Shown: positions 63,801 through 64,000 of the stretch, one piece after another
Layout: every line of letters begins with the position of its first letter
Numbering within the stretch: the stretch's first letter is position 1
Assembly: GCF_003113895.1 (NCBI RefSeq)
Contig: NZ_BDUD01000001.1
Location: 4,939,315-5,003,314 of the forward strand
Length of the DNA stretch: 64,000 nt
Reading direction: 5' to 3'
DNA from: Nostoc commune NIES-4072
GTDB taxonomy: Bacteria > Cyanobacteriota > Cyanobacteriia > Cyanobacteriales > Nostocaceae
Program-made: the position numbers and the translations under genes
The notes under the pieces: model-generated
Told to the model about the DNA's origin: nothing
The model's database searches: none
Seen by the model: the letters and a program-made list of their open reading frames with translations, nothing else

Positions 63801-64000
63801 CTCCAAATTCATCCATGATGCGCTGGACAATTTCTGGACAAGCATTGTAATAAAGGTTAGCACCTTCCCGTCCTTGGAAATAGACATCGGGGTTTTGGGC
63901 AGTACCGCGCAATACTGGACGATCTGGGGTGAGGGCACGGCTGCGGTGGGCGAGTATTAGGTTATCGTGGATGAGCGATCGCAAATCATCATCTGACAGC
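60853..64000 (-). CDS. nifJ: Pyruvate:ferredoxin (flavodoxin) oxidoreductase, 5' end beyond window
   Basis: C-terminal 1048 or so residues; the gene runs past the right edge. NifJ decarboxylates pyruvate to acetyl-CoA and passes electrons to ferredoxin or flavodoxin, e.g. for nitrogenase or under anaerobiosis. Visible: two 4Fe-4S clusters, CVQCGKCVMVCPHSA and CTGCTICVNICPA; a cluster near CAGCGETPYLK; and the TPP site GDGWAYDIDFGGIDHV with YSNTGGQSSK. Four stretches not expected in NifJ correspond to intergenic repeats and are in frame (see findings). Ends LAKRDIF. The 63984 ATG is internal. Confidence 0.95.
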   Translation of the reverse strand, partial: LSDDDLRSLIHDNLILAHRSRALTPDRPVLRGTAQNPDVYFQGREGANLYYNACPEIVQRIMDEFGERTGRHYKIYEYYGAKDADRVIVLMGSGCETVHETVDYLNARGEKLGVVKVRLYRPFDVQRFVAVLPTSVKAIAVLDRTKEAGSAGEPLYLDVVAAIHEAWGDKRAGGAGEAGEAGGENTFSYPKIIGGRYGLSSKEFTPAMVKGIFDNLAQAKSKNHFTIGINDDVSHTSLSFDPNFSTESDNVVRAMFYGLGADGTVGANKNSIKIIGEETDNYAQGYFVFDSKKSGSMTVSHLRFGKEPIRSTYLIDQANFIGCHHWGFLERIDILKTATPGATLLLNSPYNADTVWEYLPLKVQQQIIDKHLKLYVINASQVARESGMGGRINTIMQVCFFALAGVLPQEEAIAKIKQAIDKTYGKKGAEVIRMNLQAVDNTLDNLHKVDIPQTITSCTDAMNRVSTPHTDAMNRVSTLNSAPEFVREVLGKIMVWEGDDLPVSTLPVDGTFPVGTAKWEKRNVAEEIPVWEPDVCVQCGKCVMVCPHSAIRAKAYQADELVNAPETFKSTGAKDKDFANQKFTIQVAPEDCTGCTICVNICPAKDKSEPLRKAINMAQQLPLREQERKNWDFFLSLPNPDRRSLKLNQIRQQQLQEPLFEFSGACAGCGETPYLKLLTQLFGDRAVIANATGCSSIYGGNLPTTPWTTNAQGRGPAWSNNLFEDNAEFGFGFRLSLDKQAEFAAELLQQLGSGEWGIGHRELGIPYELVQSILNAKQNTEADIWEQRERVALLKQKLDELLEKSNYHSNAQCPMPHAQIQNLKSLADYLVRKSVWIVGGDGWAYDIDFGGIDHVIASGRNVNILVMDTEVYSNTGGQSSKATPKAAVAKYAASGKPAPKKDLGMIAMTYGNVYVASVALGARDEHTLKAFLEAEAYDGPSIIIAYSHCIAHGINMTTGMNHQKTLVESGRWLLYRHNPELLKQGKNPLQLDMRSPTQSVEHSMYQENRFKMLTKSKPEVAKQLLEQAQAEVDARWQMYQYLAKRDIF
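61531..61583. repeat. GGGCATG repeats inside nifJ
   Basis: GGGCATGGGGCATGGGGCAT and a following TTGGGCATTGG lie in frame, encoding CPMPHAQ-type residues between residues NAQ and IQNLK. A TTTAGATTTTGAATTT repeat precedes. Confidence 0.8.
62571..62623. repeat. Two AGACGCGAT palindromes inside nifJ
   Basis: Copies at 62571-62590 and 62604-62623, which in the nifJ frame encode TDAMNRVST twice. The palindrome is identical to that at 17249 and 32328. Confidence 0.85.
63444..63502. repeat. Pyrimidine-rich CCCCTGC repeats inside nifJ
   Basis: Tandem CCCCTGCTTCC/CCCCTGCCTCC units in frame, giving an AGGAGEAGEAGG segment in the protein. Confidence 0.8.

Noticed and set aside
1..64000. tRNA, rRNA, tmRNA or known riboswitch
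   Set aside because: By eye no T-arm motif with a matching acceptor stem, no rRNA-like sequence and no riboswitch core was found; a covariance search would be decisive.

Overview
The window comes from a chromosome of a filamentous, probably heterocyst-forming cyanobacterium of the Nostoc/Anabaena group. The evidence is a psbA gene, ycf3, a high-light-inducible protein, an RRM-type rbp gene, many HIP1-type GCGATCGC sites, heptameric short tandem repeats (GGGCATT/TTGGTCA types), nifJ, and a cox3-type terminal oxidase operon whose subunit II has lost its CuA ligands. No rRNA, tRNA or CRISPR array was recognised. The species is not determinable from the sequence alone.

Layout. 0-5.3 kb: an adenylate-kinase-like gene, a corrinoid-adenosyltransferase-like gene without a P-loop, dcd and thyX (both feeding dTMP synthesis), an Rpn-type nuclease gene broken by a 53-bp mobile repeat, hli and a thioredoxin-like gene. 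5.3-14.2 kb: mostly minus-strand housekeeping genes (glutathionyl-hydroquinone reductase-like, gatC, ycf3, SRAP peptidase, DUF167, DUF2809, DUF2231, DUF2993, Uma2) plus a GST and an HD protein. 14.4-25.7 kb: a CheR-type methyltransferase, the minus-strand operon DUF2231-DUF2231-coxB-coxA-coxC, then cheB with a REC-PAS-HK-REC hybrid kinase. 25.7-28.5 kb: a decayed IS200/IS605-type element, psbA (Glu130 form of D1) and a small lipoprotein gene. 28.6-36 kb: rbp with a hairpin over its ribosome-binding site, a CysQ-like phosphatase, a PfkB kinase, rsmI, two stress-type membrane/GSP17M proteins and a MITE-like repeat. 36.1-39.8 kb: a 1214-aa hybrid kinase.

40.9-46.2 kb holds the most coherent accessory module: prs (PRPP synthase) divergent from a row of four genes, decaprenyl-phosphate phosphoribosyltransferase (UbiA family), YqeG-type HAD phosphatase, SMR/EamA-type small transporter and a GT39/ArnT-like glycosyltransferase. 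Together they can be read as a pathway that makes, dephosphorylates, flips and uses a polyprenyl-phosphate-pentose donor. A 160-bp MITE with a 9-bp target duplication follows. 46.5-54 kb: a Ser/Thr kinase, bioD, uppP, an M20 amidohydrolase, an aminotransferase and a DUF1338 (2-oxoadipate dioxygenase-like) protein.

54-60.5 kb: two large minus-strand FG-GAP/RTX repeat proteins, one of which looks like a fusion of two tandem copies, separated by ten helically phased 21-bp AT-rich repeats. 60.8-64 kb: nifJ, cut by the right edge, which carries four in-frame copies of intergenic repeat sequences inside its coding region. Small dispersed repeats recur across the whole window and have altered several gene starts, one gene's integrity and nifJ's protein sequence.
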